A stretch of DNA of 45,298 nt from Candidatus Odyssella sp. (lineage in GTDB: Bacteria; Pseudomonadota; Alphaproteobacteria; Bin65), in assembly GCA_016792765.1 (NCBI GenBank), contig JAEULD010000227.1, positions 1 through 45,298 on the forward strand, in the 5' to 3' direction. Under the pieces are notes generated by a model. It was given only the letters and a program-made list of their open reading frames with translations. It had not been told where the DNA came from and ran no database searches. Position numbers and translations under genes: made by a program. Below, one piece after another: positions 17,424 through 26,496 of this stretch; the first letter of the stretch is position 1, and each line of letters starts with the position of its first letter.

Positions 17424-18398
17424 ATGGCCGAACCGGATCCGAGCCGCGGCGCACGCCGGTCCTATGCCGCGCTCGGCGCCGTCTGGGCGCTGCTGCTGCT
17501 GTTCCCGCTCGCGGCGCCGAACAACTTCGTCCTCAATCTCGGCATCTCCTGGTTCATCAGCCTGGCGCTGGCCGGCAGCCTCAACCTGCTGATGGGCTAT
17601 GCCGGGCAGATCTCGCTGAGCCACGCGGCGTTCTACGGTCTCGGCGCCTACGCCAGCGGGGTGCTGTCGGCGAAATTCGGCGTCTCGCCCTGGCTCGGCC
17701 TGTGCGCGGCGATCGCGCTGACCGCGGCGGCCGCGTTCCTGATCGGCTGGCCGAGCCTGAAGCTGCGCGGCCACTACCTCGCCATGGCGACGCTGGGCTT
17801 CAACGTCATCATGTCCGTGATGTTCGTCGAGCTGCGCGGCCTCACCGGCGGGCCGAACGGCCTCGTCGGCGTGCCGTCGCTGTCGCTGTTCGGATGGGAG
17901 ATCGGCGCCGACATCCGCTTCTACCTGTTCGCCTGGGTCGTCGTCGGCCTGATGATGCTGCTGATCCTGAACCTGCTGCACTCGCGCATGGGCCGCGCGC
18001 TGCGCGCGCTGTCGACGAGCGAACTGGCGGCGAAGGCGAACGGCATCGACGTGCATGCCGTGAAGCTCGGCGTGTTCGTGCTGAGCGCGGTGATGGCCGG
18101 CATCGCCGGCTTCCTCTACGTGCACCTCAACAATTTCGCGTCGCCGGAGAACTTCGATTTCGTCGCCTCGGTGATGCTGCTCGTCGTCGTGGCGCTGGGC
18201 GGCACCGGCACCTATTGGGGGCCGTTCCTGGGCGCCCTCCTCCACGTCGTGCTGCCCGAGGCGCTGCGCGCGTTCTCGGATTTCGAGATTCTCGTCTACG
18301 GCATCAGCCTCGTGCTCGTGCTGCTGTTCTTCCCCGCCGGGCTGAGCGGCGCCGTGGCGCGGCTCGGCCGCCTCGTCGGCCGCGGGGGCGGCCGGTGA
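17424..18398 (+). CDS. livM: Branched-chain amino acid-type ABC permease LivM
   Basis: A 324-residue membrane protein. LNLLMGYAGQISLSHAAFYGLGAYASG and LKLRGHYLAMATLGF are the typical LivM segments, and ALGGTGTYWGPFLGALL is the ATPase-coupling loop. The true start is ATG 17424, behind GAGGAG, 11 bp after livH. The stop overlaps the livG start (GTGA). Second half of the transmembrane channel. Confidence 0.94.
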   Translation: MAEPDPSRGARRSYAALGAVWALLLLFPLAAPNNFVLNLGISWFISLALAGSLNLLMGYAGQISLSHAAFYGLGAYASGVLSAKFGVSPWLGLCAAIALTAAAAFLIGWPSLKLRGHYLAMATLGFNVIMSVMFVELRGLTGGPNGLVGVPSLSLFGWEIGADIRFYLFAWVVVGLMMLLILNLLHSRMGRALRALSTSELAAKANGIDVHAVKLGVFVLSAVMAGIAGFLYVHLNNFASPENFDFVASVMLLVVVALGGTGTYWGPFLGALLHVVLPEALRAFSDFEILVYGISLVLVLLFFPAGLSGAVARLGRLVGRGGGR

Positions 18399-19175
18399 AC
18401 GCCGCCGCGCCGGGCGAGGCGCTGCTCGAGGCGCGCGGCCTGACGCGCATGTTCGCCGGCCTCGCCGCGGTGCAGGAGCTGAGCTTCGGCGTGGCGCCGG
18501 GCGCGATCAAGGCCGTGATCGGCCCGAACGGCGCCGGCAAGACGACGCTGCTCAACCTTCTCTCCGGCTTCATCGAGCCGAGCGCCGGCGAGATCCGCTT
18601 CGGCGGCGCGCGCATCGATGCGATTCCCGCGCATGCGCGCGTCGGACGCGGCATGGCGCGCACCTTCCAGAACCTCCAGGTGTTCGGGCGCATGACGGCG
18701 CTCGAGAACGTCATGGTCGGCCGCCATGTCCGCAGCCGCGCCGGCTACTTCGCCGGACTGCTGAGCACGCCGGCCTCGCGGCGCGAAACCGAGGCCGCAC
18801 GCGCGGCGGCGCTGGCCGCGCTGGCGCGCGTCGGCCTCGAGCGCCGCGCGCACACCGAGGCCACCGACCTCAGCTTCGGCGAGCTGAAGCTGCTGGAGCT
18901 CGCCCGCGCGCTCGCCAGCGAGCCGCGCCTGCTGCTGCTCGACGAGCCGGCCGCGGGCCTCGCGCTGGCGGAAACCGACCGCATGGCGGGCGTGATCCGC
19001 GAGATCAACGCGCGCGGCGTCACCGTCGTGCTGGTCGAGCACAACATGCGGCTCGTGATGTCGATCAGCCACGACATCCTCGTGCTCAATTTCGGCCGCC
19101 GCATCGCCGAGGGATCGCCCGAGGCGGTGCAGGCCGAGCCGGCCGTGATCGAAGCCTATCTCGGGCGCGACGACG

Positions 19176-19183
<8 letters not shown>
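18395..19183 (+). CDS. livG: Branched-chain amino acid-type ABC ATPase LivG
   Basis: 262 residues. Walker A GPNGAGKTTLLN, Q-loop FQNLQVF, signature LSFGELKLLELARAL, Walker B LLLLDEPAAGL and H-switch VLVEHNM are all present. The signature has the FGE form usual for LivG. Length, order in the operon and the GTG start overlapping livM by 4 bp fit. It drives transport in the cytoplasm together with LivF. Confidence 0.94.
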
Positions 19184-19889
<706 letters not shown>

Positions 19890-19893
19890 CGCG

Positions 19894-21285
19894 ATGCTGC
19901 TGACGAAACCCGAAGCGGCCGATGATGCCGTTTGCTTCCTCCCGGCCACCGCGCTCGTCGACGCCTATCGCCGGCGCGCGCTTTCGCCGGTCGAGGTCGC
20001 CGAGCGGATGCTCGCGCGCATCGCCGCGATCAATCCGGCGATCCGGGCCTATTACCAGGTCGACGAGGCCGGCGCGCGCGATGCGGCGCGGGCCGCCGCG
20101 GCGCGCTGGGCCAAAGGCGCGCCCGCCGGCCCGCTCGACGGCGTCCCGGTCTCGATCAAGGACCATCTGCAGACCAAGGGCCTCGCCAATCCGCGCGGCT
20201 CGTTTCTCAATCCGCTCGCGCCCGCGGATTTCGACGCGCCGGTGGCGGCGCGGCTGCGCGACAGCGGCGCCGTGATCCTCGGCAAGACGACGATGCCGGA
20301 GCTGAGCGTCATTCCGGTCACCACCAGCGTGGCGTTCGGCGCGACGCTCAACCCGTGGGACGTCGCGCGCAGCCCCGGCGGCAGCAGCGGCGGCGCCGCG
20401 GCCGCGCTCGCCGCCGGCCTCTGCTCGCTCGCGGTCGGCACCGACGGCGGCGGCTCGATCCGGCTGCCGGCGGCGTTCACCGGCCTGTTCGGCCTCAAGC
20501 CCACGCTCGGCCGCGTGCCGTACTGGCCGGGCCAGACCGACCGCACCGTCGCCGGCCCGATCGCGCGCACGGCCGCCGATGCCGGCCTGATGATGAACGT
20601 CATCGCGCGGCCCGACGGCCGCGACTGGATGGAGCTGCCGCCCGACGGCACGGACTACGCCGCCGCGGCCGGCGCGCCGGTCAAGGGCCTGCGCGTCGCC
20701 TACAGCCGCGATTTCGGCTTCGCCAAAGTGGACGCCGAGGTGGCGCGCGCCGTCGAGCGCGGAGTCGCGCAATTGAAGGAGGCGGGCTGCATCGTCGAGG
20801 AGATCGGCGAGGTCGGCTTCGACGCGTTCGAAATCTACATGATCCAGGCCGCGATGCGCCTCGCCGCGATGCGCAAATCGACCGACCCGGCGGCGATGGC
20901 CCGCTTTCCGCGCGCGGTGCACAGCGTGCTCGATTTCGCCGAGCGCGTGAACGTCGCCGACGTGCAGCGGATGTACGACGGCCGCAACCGGCTCGGCGAC
21001 ATGCTGCTGGCGCTGTTCCGGCGCTTCGACGCGATCGTCTCGCCCGCCTCGCCGATCGAGGCGCCGCCGCTCGGCCTGTTCTATCCGGACGGCGAGTTCG
21101 ATTCCCCGGCGGGCCGCAACCTGCTCGCCTTCGCCTGCCCGTTCAACCTCGTGCACATGCCGGCGGTCAGCGCATACTGCGGCTCCACCCGCGCCGGGCT
21201 ACCGGTCGGGCTGCAGATCGCCGGGCCAAAATTCGCCGACGCGAGGCTGATCGCGCTCGGCGCGCGAATATCGCCTGCGGCGTGA
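19894..21285 (+). CDS. Amidase (amidase-signature family)
   Basis: 463 residues with the Ser-cisSer-Lys triad of the amidase-signature family: K89 in PVSIKDH, S164 in PGGSSGGA and S188 in DGGGSIRLPA (24-residue spacing, as in characterised members). It hydrolyses C-N amide bonds, and the substrate is unknown. Last gene of the GntR-Liv operon, so it probably acts on the imported compound or on a product of the ferritin-like proteins. The C-terminus is slightly short: the usual helix after FADARLIALG ends abruptly in RISPAA. Confidence 0.9.
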   Translation: MLLTKPEAADDAVCFLPATALVDAYRRRALSPVEVAERMLARIAAINPAIRAYYQVDEAGARDAARAAAARWAKGAPAGPLDGVPVSIKDHLQTKGLANPRGSFLNPLAPADFDAPVAARLRDSGAVILGKTTMPELSVIPVTTSVAFGATLNPWDVARSPGGSSGGAAAALAAGLCSLAVGTDGGGSIRLPAAFTGLFGLKPTLGRVPYWPGQTDRTVAGPIARTAADAGLMMNVIARPDGRDWMELPPDGTDYAAAAGAPVKGLRVAYSRDFGFAKVDAEVARAVERGVAQLKEAGCIVEEIGEVGFDAFEIYMIQAAMRLAAMRKSTDPAAMARFPRAVHSVLDFAERVNVADVQRMYDGRNRLGDMLLALFRRFDAIVSPASPIEAPPLGLFYPDGEFDSPAGRNLLAFACPFNLVHMPAVSAYCGSTRAGLPVGLQIAGPKFADARLIALGARISPAA

Positions 21286-21325
21286 GCGGCGCGTAGACGA
21301 GAAGCGATCGCGCCGACGGTCCCGC

Positions 21326-21877
21326 TCAGGGCTCGCGGAACGGCGGCGCGCCTTCGGGCACGTCGATGCCGAAGACGTTGAGCGTCATCGACACCAGCGC
21401 GTAGTAGCCGAGAACGCCGACCAGCTCGACGACGCCGCGCTCGCCGAGCTGCGCGAGCGCCGCCAGGTAGGCGGCGTCGCCCACGCGCCTTCGCGCATAG
21501 AGCTCCGTCGCGAAATCGTAGACGGCGGCTTCGTCGGCGGCCGCGAAGGCGGGCCGCGTTCCGGCCCGGAGCGCCGCGATCACGTCCTCGCCGAGCCCCG
21601 CCTTCCGCGCGAGCGGCGCATGCGCGTACCATTCGAATTGCGCCTTCCAATGCTGCGCGGTGACCAGCACGGCGAGTTCGAACAGGCGCGGCGGCAGCGT
21701 CGAGTTGAAGCGCACCTGCTCGCCGAGCTTCTGCGCGCGATCGGCAAGCCCGGGGCTGCGCAGCCACGGCCAGAACGGCCCGGCCAGGCCGCCGCGCGGG
21801 CCCGACCGGATCTGCTCGACGACGCGGCTCTGCTCTTCGGTGAGCTTCGCGCGGTCGACTTCGCCCAGGCGCGGCAT
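21326..21877 (-). CDS. Carboxymuconolactone decarboxylase family protein (AhpD-like fold)
   Basis: A 183-residue, helical protein. FNSTLPPRLFELAVLVTAQHWKAQFEW... resembles the CMD/AhpD domain, followed by the usual LGERGVVELVGVLGYYALVSMTLN segment. No CxxC pair is visible, so peroxidase-type AhpD activity is unlikely. The family includes decarboxylases and many proteins of unknown role. Start ATG 21877 gives the normal N-terminus (MPRLGEVDRAKLTEEQ). It lies 20 bp after the MetE-like gene, likely in the same operon, and converges on the amidase. Confidence 0.85.
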   Translation of the reverse strand: MPRLGEVDRAKLTEEQSRVVEQIRSGPRGGLAGPFWPWLRSPGLADRAQKLGEQVRFNSTLPPRLFELAVLVTAQHWKAQFEWYAHAPLARKAGLGEDVIAALRAGTRPAFAAADEAAVYDFATELYARRRVGDAAYLAALAQLGERGVVELVGVLGYYALVSMTLNVFGIDVPEGAPPFREP

Positions 21878-21897
21878 CGGTGCTCGCTCCCGCCCCG

Positions 21898-22923
21898 TCA
21901 GCGGCGCTCGCGCCGTACGGCGGCGGCGCCGTCGGCCAGCGCCTTCAGCTTGGCGAAGGCGGTTTCGCGCGAAAGATACTTCATCCCGCAATCGGGCGCG
22001 GGGATCAGGCGCTCGGCGGGCACGAATTTCAGCGCGGCGCGGATGCGGTCGGCCACTTCCGCCGCCGACTCGGCGTCGCGCCGCGCGAGATCGAGCACGC
22101 CGAGGATGACCGTTTTCGGCGCGAGATCGGCCAGCACCCCGAGATCGATCTTCGTCTGCGCCGCCTCGATCGAGATTTGGCGTGCCGTGCAATCGGCGAG
22201 ACGCGCGAGGAACGAGTAGCCGCTCGGCTTGTTGTTCACCGAATGCGCGTAGCCGAAGCAGAGATGGATTGCGGTCTCGCCGGGAATTCCGGCAAGCGCG
22301 CGGTCGATGGCCTTCACGCCGTAGCGTTCGGCGCGGTCGGGCCGGGCCTGGAGATAGGGCTCGTCGAGCTGGATCACGTCGGCGCCGGCCGCCTTGAGGT
22401 CGCGCAGCTCCTCATTGACGGCGTCGGCATAGGCGAGCACGAGCGCCTCTTCGTCCTTGTAGTGCTCGTCCTGCGCCAGCGCCGCCATCGTGAACGGGCC
22501 CGGCAGCGTGATCTTGATGGCGCGGTCGGTGTTGCGCCGCAGGAACTCCACGTCGCGCACTTCGACCGCGTGGCGGCGCCGGATCGGCCCGACCACGCGC
22601 GGCACGCGAATTCTCGCGCCGGTGCGCGCGACGGCGGTGCCCGGATTGTCGTTGTCGATGCCGTCGAGCGCGGTCGCGAAGCGGTTGAAGTAGCTTTCGC
22701 GGCGGATCTCGCCGTCGGTGACGATGTCGATGCCGGCGCGCTCCATGTCGCGGATCGCGAGGATCGTCGCGTCGTCCTGCGCCTGCTCCAGCAGCGGCTC
22801 GGGAATGCGCCAGATCTCGCGCTGGCGCAGGCGCGGCACCGATTTCGACAGCGTGGCGCGGTCGATCAGCCAGTCCGGCTGCGGATAGCTGCCGACGACA
22901 GTGGTGGGAAGGAGCCCGTTCAT
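21898..22923 (-). CDS. MetE C-terminal-like, cobalamin-independent methionine synthase family protein
   Basis: 341 residues that form a single UroD/MetE-like TIM barrel rather than the two barrels of full MetE. The N-terminal TTVVGSYPQPDWL and TDGEIRRESYFNRF are family marks. All four zinc ligands are conserved: H220 and C222 (AIHLCFGY), E253 (ISIEAA) and C312 (APDCGMKYL). Such short versions transfer methyl groups to or from thiols, but many lack the folate domain and have unknown donors. Upstream of the CMD-family gene. Substrate not assignable from sequence. Confidence 0.87.
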   Translation of the reverse strand: MNGLLPTTVVGSYPQPDWLIDRATLSKSVPRLRQREIWRIPEPLLEQAQDDATILAIRDMERAGIDIVTDGEIRRESYFNRFATALDGIDNDNPGTAVARTGARIRVPRVVGPIRRRHAVEVRDVEFLRRNTDRAIKITLPGPFTMAALAQDEHYKDEEALVLAYADAVNEELRDLKAAGADVIQLDEPYLQARPDRAERYGVKAIDRALAGIPGETAIHLCFGYAHSVNNKPSGYSFLARLADCTARQISIEAAQTKIDLGVLADLAPKTVILGVLDLARRDAESAAEVADRIRAALKFVPAERLIPAPDCGMKYLSRETAFAKLKALADGAAAVRRERR

Positions 22924-23194
22924 GCCCCGAGTATGCGACGGCGGACGGGGGGCGCGCTACTGCGCGGCGACGCGCGCCGCGGCGGTGTCATCAGGCCAAG
23001 CCGGCAACCCGAGCCATCGGCGCGGAACGCCGCGTTGCTTCCTCACCTTCGCGGCCGGAACTGTGGAAACCGTATCCGCGGCTACCGGAGAATGCAGGTC
23101 TCTATTCGATACCGGACCCGACCGCTCCCGCGCGTCCATGCAGATCATGCGGCGCCGCGTGGCCGCGGCGATCGAAGTGCCGCGCCCTTCCCGC

Positions 23195-23527
23195 CTAGTA
23201 CACGTAGACGACGACGTAGCGCGTCCCGTACGCCTGATAGTACGTCGCGCCGCATTGCCAGGTCATGACGCCGTTGATGTAGACGGTCGCGCAGCCGCGC
23301 GGCAGCGTGCTCGCGTAGATCGCGCTGCGGCGGATCGTGCGGCGCGTCGTGCGCCGCGCGACGCCCGCGACGCTGCCCGGGGTCCACGGGCGGCCGATCA
23401 CGGCTTCGGCCGAGTTCGTGAATTTGCCTTCCTCGATCATCTCGGCGACGTCGCCGTGCCCCAGAAAGGCGACGGAGAACGCGGCTGCGGCCAGGGAGGC
23501 TTTCCACTTCAATCCGATTTTGGGCAT
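23195..23527 (-). CDS. Small secreted hypothetical protein
   Basis: 110 residues with a signal peptide (MPKIGLKWKASLAAAAFSVAFLGHG). The middle is Arg/Thr-rich (RRTTRRTIRRS). The C-terminus has two cysteines (GCATVYINGVMTWQC) and an aromatic stretch, YYQAYGTRYVVVYVY. I recognise no family. The two cysteines could form a disulfide in the periplasm. It follows the DUF2092 gene by 13 bp, has GAGGAG as ribosome site, and so belongs to the operon driven by promoter A (24398-24440). Confidence 0.7.
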   Translation of the reverse strand: MPKIGLKWKASLAAAAFSVAFLGHGDVAEMIEEGKFTNSAEAVIGRPWTPGSVAGVARRTTRRTIRRSAIYASTLPRGCATVYINGVMTWQCGATYYQAYGTRYVVVYVY

Positions 23528-23540
23528 CACGCGCGCTCCT

Positions 23541-24341
23541 CTACTCGATTTCCAGGCCGGCCTCGTTGGCCGGAACCGCAAGCAGGTCGTCCAGCTTCTT
23601 CGCCGCCGCCGGCGGCGTGAATGCGAACTGGCTCGCCTCGATCTTCGGGCTCGTGTTCCACTTGTTGATGCGGATCGCATACTGCGGCGCGCCCGTCATC
23701 CACTTGCTGGTGATGACGTATTTCATCGGCAGCGGCTTGTCGCCGGTGGAAATCCAGATCTGCCAATCGACGTGGCGGGCGCGGAACGAGAGGTAATGGC
23801 ACTCGACTCCATTGATCAGGGTCGTGCCCCAGTACTTCCCGCTCTCGGCTTCCGAAGTCAGGCCGGCGGCGACGTCCGAGTAGAGCAGGTCGCCCGCGGC
23901 GAGCTGCAGGCCCGTATCGTCGCGAAGCGCATCGATCAGCGCATCGAGATTGCCGGCGATTTCCTTCTGCGCGTACGAGTTGGTCTTGCGGCCATAGACC
24001 GTGAAGACCTTGCCGTCGTAGACCATGTCCAGGTCGGCGAAGCCGCCGCGCCGCACGACATGCCCTTGTCCGGGCCGCGCGACGGTGGTCGTTCCCCACG
24101 CGCTGATCTGCACCTTCTCGCCGGTCCGCAGCACGTATTCGTCGTCCACGTCGAACTCGAACGAGAACGACTTCAGGCCGCCGAGATAGGCCGACATCGA
24201 CTTGAGGATGCGTTCGGCGTCGGCGTCGATGCGCGTTTCGGCCATCGATTGTGCCGGCAGCCCGGCGCAGAGAACCGCGAGCGCCACGAGCTTGAGCGGC
24301 TTGCCCAGGCTCCACCGACGTTTCCTCATCTCGATCGACAT
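23541..24341 (-). CDS. DUF2092 family periplasmic protein
   Basis: 266 residues with an N-terminal signal peptide ending at SMAET. The body fits DUF2092: ILKSMSAYLGGLKSFSFEFD, YDGKVFTVYGRKTNSYA, AAGDLLYSDV, GVECHYLSFRARHVDWQIWI and PLPMKYVITSKWMTGAPQYAI. The fold resembles lipoprotein-carrier-like LolA/RseB folds, but the function is unknown. The ATG at 24341 has a strong AAGGAGGGG site. The start codon lies 83 bp from the near edge of palindrome A, exactly as for the sulfatase gene and palindrome C. Confidence 0.85.
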   Translation of the reverse strand: MSIEMRKRRWSLGKPLKLVALAVLCAGLPAQSMAETRIDADAERILKSMSAYLGGLKSFSFEFDVDDEYVLRTGEKVQISAWGTTTVARPGQGHVVRRGGFADLDMVYDGKVFTVYGRKTNSYAQKEIAGNLDALIDALRDDTGLQLAAGDLLYSDVAAGLTSEAESGKYWGTTLINGVECHYLSFRARHVDWQIWISTGDKPLPMKYVITSKWMTGAPQYAIRINKWNTSPKIEASQFAFTPPAAAKKLDDLLAVPANEAGLEIE

Positions 24342-24397
24342 TGCACATCCCCTCCTTGACCGCCACCGCGTATGGACGAAGCTTCCACGATGCGATG

Positions 24398-24440
24398 TAT
24401 CTCCGTCAGGACCGCGTTCATCAATTGGACCTTGGTCCAA
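24398..24440 (-). promoter_or_regulatory. Palindromic promoter A (TTGG-N8-CCAA) of the DUF2092 operon
   Basis: Core 24425-24440 is TTGGACC-TT-GGTCCAA, perfectly palindromic and flanked by A/T to 18 bp. On the minus strand, 21 nt downstream, lies GAGATA (24398-24403), with GATACA shifted by two as an alternative -10. There is no separate -35, so the palindrome occupies that place, as for class II activators. Confidence 0.75.
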
Positions 24441-24491
24441 TCCTCCGTCGAACCCCGATCTCGCGGCGGGGCCGCGCTCGGCCTGCCACCG

Positions 24492-24875
24492 TTAGTAGCG
24501 AATCTTCCACTCGCCGGCCGGGGTACGACACCGGTCGATCTGGACCGAGTACGGATCCTTGCGCGCGGCGGACGTGATCTGATGGCTCATGCGCCGGCAA
24601 GGCATGTTGTTCCAGGAATAGACTGCGATCAGCACGATCGTGCCGGCGTTTCCGCTCTTCGCATTCGACCAGTTTTCGATCGCGCCGACTTTCGGGGCAT
24701 CGCTCGCGTACAACTTGGAGCCCGCGGCTTCGAGCAGCGCGAGGTCCTCCTTCGAGAGATTGAGGCCCGCGCGCCGGAACGGGCTCACCTGCGCGGCCGC
24801 TTCCGCAGCCGACGCCAGCAGGGCGGCGGCGACGAGCATTCCCGTGACGACGCTGCGCGTGCGAGTCCTCGACAT
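24492..24875 (-). CDS. Small secreted protein with Rickettsia 17-kDa-antigen-like C-terminus
   Basis: 127 residues with a signal peptide (RSVVTGMLVAAALLASAAEAAAQ). The C-terminal half, with PCRRMSHQI ... RCRTPAGEWKIRY, resembles the C-terminal part of 17-kDa surface antigens, where paired CR motifs and a closing DGxW are usual. The glycine-zipper part of those proteins is absent. ATG 24875 has AAGGAG. The gene is preceded by palindromic promoter B, which implies an untranslated leader of roughly 165 nt. Role unknown, presumably envelope. Confidence 0.65.
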   Translation of the reverse strand: MSRTRTRSVVTGMLVAAALLASAAEAAAQVSPFRRAGLNLSKEDLALLEAAGSKLYASDAPKVGAIENWSNAKSGNAGTIVLIAVYSWNNMPCRRMSHQITSAARKDPYSVQIDRCRTPAGEWKIRY

Positions 24876-25047
24876 ATCGCTCACTCCTTGCATCTGCGCT
24901 GGAAAGAAAGATTCGCCGCCCGTTACCCGGGACTGACCAGCCCCGAACATCGGGATCTTCGGCATTCCGCATTCGAACGCGGCAGCCGCGGCGCATGCCG
25001 GTGACTGTTGCTTGAGGGATTTCGGCCATGCACCGCCGAGAACCATC

Positions 25048-25091
25048 GATAGCGAACTCGGCGCAGGCCCGGAATTGGACCAAGGTCCAAT
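25048..25091 (-). promoter_or_regulatory. Palindromic promoter B (TTGG-N8-CCAA)
   Basis: Core 25075-25090 is TTGGACC-AA-GGTCCAA, in an 18-bp perfect inverted repeat (25074-25091). On the minus strand the hexamer GCTATC (25048-25053) lies exactly 21 nt beyond the core. It faces the small secreted protein gene starting at 24875. The upstream DUF2490 gene ends at 25127, so the promoter would restart transcription between two co-directional genes. Confidence 0.72.
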
Positions 25092-25126
25092 CGCCGCGCG
25101 GCGCGCGCGACGATGCGGTCGGAACG

Positions 25127-25849
25127 TCAATGGCTCAGGACGATCGAGATGCCGAACGCATTCACATGCCTCCGCTGCGGATGCGTGTCCGTCTGCCGGC
25201 TCGCATAGGCATCGAGCGCGAGCCACTTCGTGACCGGCAACACGGTGCCGATCGCGAAGCGATGCCGGCTGAAACGGTCGTGCCGCGTATCGAAGAAAAT
25301 CTCGGCCGAGGCGTATGGCGTGAAGGCGTGTCGGCCGATCTCGAAACTCCGCTCGATCGTCGCACGCTCCCGGAAACGTGCGGAGAAGCTCCGGTTCACG
25401 ACCCGCAGGTCCTCGCGCGTCCTCATCGAGAGCTGGAAGCGGTGGGGCAGCGCAAACTGGAAGGTCTGCTCGAGCAGAATGCGATGTTCCGTATAGGGCT
25501 CCTCGTCGCCCAGCGCGCCGCCGAACCTATACCCGGCCCGAATCGAGAAGTAGTCGGTCAATTTGTGGTCGATGTTGATGCCGAGCTGGCCTTCGAGGTT
25601 GCGCGCCGTCTCGCGGTCGCGTGCGATGTTGCCGAGCAGGATGATCTTGGTCTTCGAATCGAGGCCCAGATGGAGCTGAATCTCGGGCCAGAATTGCGTG
25701 CTGGTCGTGCTCGACTGAGCCAGCGCCGTCGGGACGGCTCCCGCGGCCGCGCCGATCAGGGCGATCGCGGCGAATACGCGCGTTCGAACGGGCGCGCCGC
25801 GCCGCCGATGGCGATTGGGGCCTTGGCGGGCCGCTTCTGCGCGGGGCAC
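25127..25849 (-). CDS. DUF2490 family outer-membrane beta-barrel protein
   Basis: About 240 residues: a signal peptide (VFAAIALIGAAAGAVPTALAQ) then alternating amphipathic strands with the DUF2490 pattern of Arg-rich turns (YFSIRAGYRF, EHRILLEQTFQF, RTREDLRVV, YASAEIFFDTRHDRFSRHRFAIG). Likely an outer-membrane barrel of unknown role. The start is uncertain: no ATG is available and GTGs at 25849, 25864 and 25900 all lack a good ribosome site. Third gene after the sulfatase and a secreted hypothetical, probably transcribed from promoter C. Confidence 0.75.
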   Translation of the reverse strand: MPRAEAARQGPNRHRRRGAPVRTRVFAAIALIGAAAGAVPTALAQSSTTSTQFWPEIQLHLGLDSKTKIILLGNIARDRETARNLEGQLGINIDHKLTDYFSIRAGYRFGGALGDEEPYTEHRILLEQTFQFALPHRFQLSMRTREDLRVVNRSFSARFRERATIERSFEIGRHAFTPYASAEIFFDTRHDRFSRHRFAIGTVLPVTKWLALDAYASRQTDTHPQRRHVNAFGISIVLSH

Positions 25850-25975
25850 GGCGTCTCGGCCCACGACATCTCGGCGAAGGACGTGCGAACTGCCGGCCAC
25901 GGGGTTGCCTGCGCGATGGATGCGGCGCAGCGCCGGGCGCTCTCGCCGCGCCCGGCCGTCGCCGCAAGCGACCTG

Positions 25976-26419
25976 CTATCTGATCCGAACCGCCATTCCG
26001 GAGGCCGCGATCTTCGCGGCCACGCCCTGCGCGGTCTCGTTCAGCTCGATGATGACGCCCTTCTCGTTCTTCATCCGCTGCACGCCGACGCCGCCCCCGA
26101 TCGTGACGCCGGCGCCCATCGAGGCGAACGTGCCCTCGATGTCCTCGGGGCGCCGCGGGTCGAGATTGTACACGCGCCCGCTCGCGCTCACGGATTCGAG
26201 CCCGGCCATGCCGACCTTGAGCGTGCGGATGCGGAGCTCGAAGCTGCGGCCGTTGAGCATCGTCACCGTGCCGCGGCCCCATTCGGCGCCGAGGATGAAT
26301 CCGACCGATTTCGTGCTCAGCGCGATATTGGCCGTGTGCTTGCCGGGCGCCTGGGCCATGGCGGGCGCCATTGCTCCCAGCGACACGGCGAGCGCGATTG
26401 CAGACAGCAGCCTGGTCAT
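25976..26419 (-). CDS. Secreted hypothetical protein
   Basis: 147 residues with a signal peptide (MTRLLSAIALAVSLGAMAPAMAQ). The mature part is glycine-rich and probably beta, with SVGFILGAEWGRGTVTMLNG, SGRVYNLDPRRPEDIEGTF, GAGVTIGGGVGV and a C-terminal MAVRIR. I do not recognise a characterised family, although the GRVYNL...DIEGTF layout recalls uncharacterised exported proteins of proteobacteria. The ribosome site is GGGAGA. 77 bp after the sulfatase gene, same strand, so likely one operon. Confidence 0.7.
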   Translation of the reverse strand: MTRLLSAIALAVSLGAMAPAMAQAPGKHTANIALSTKSVGFILGAEWGRGTVTMLNGRSFELRIRTLKVGMAGLESVSASGRVYNLDPRRPEDIEGTFASMGAGVTIGGGVGVQRMKNEKGVIIELNETAQGVAAKIAASGMAVRIR

Positions 26420-26496
26420 CTCGATTCTCCCGGACTCGTGCAGAACGCCCAAGGCGCCATCGCCGGCGGCGTGCCGGCGATGACGCCCACCCCTAC

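Noticed and set aside
21255..21325. Possible frameshift at the amidase C-terminus
   Set aside because: Another frame would read AREYRLRRERRV, closer to the family's usual tail, but only a handful of residues are involved and all catalytic motifs lie upstream. Not enough to call a broken gene.
22957..23148. 63-codon minus-strand frame between the MetE-like gene and the small secreted protein
   Set aside because: No ribosome site, no hydrophobic or structured pattern and no family resemblance. The 271-bp gap otherwise shows nothing convincing.
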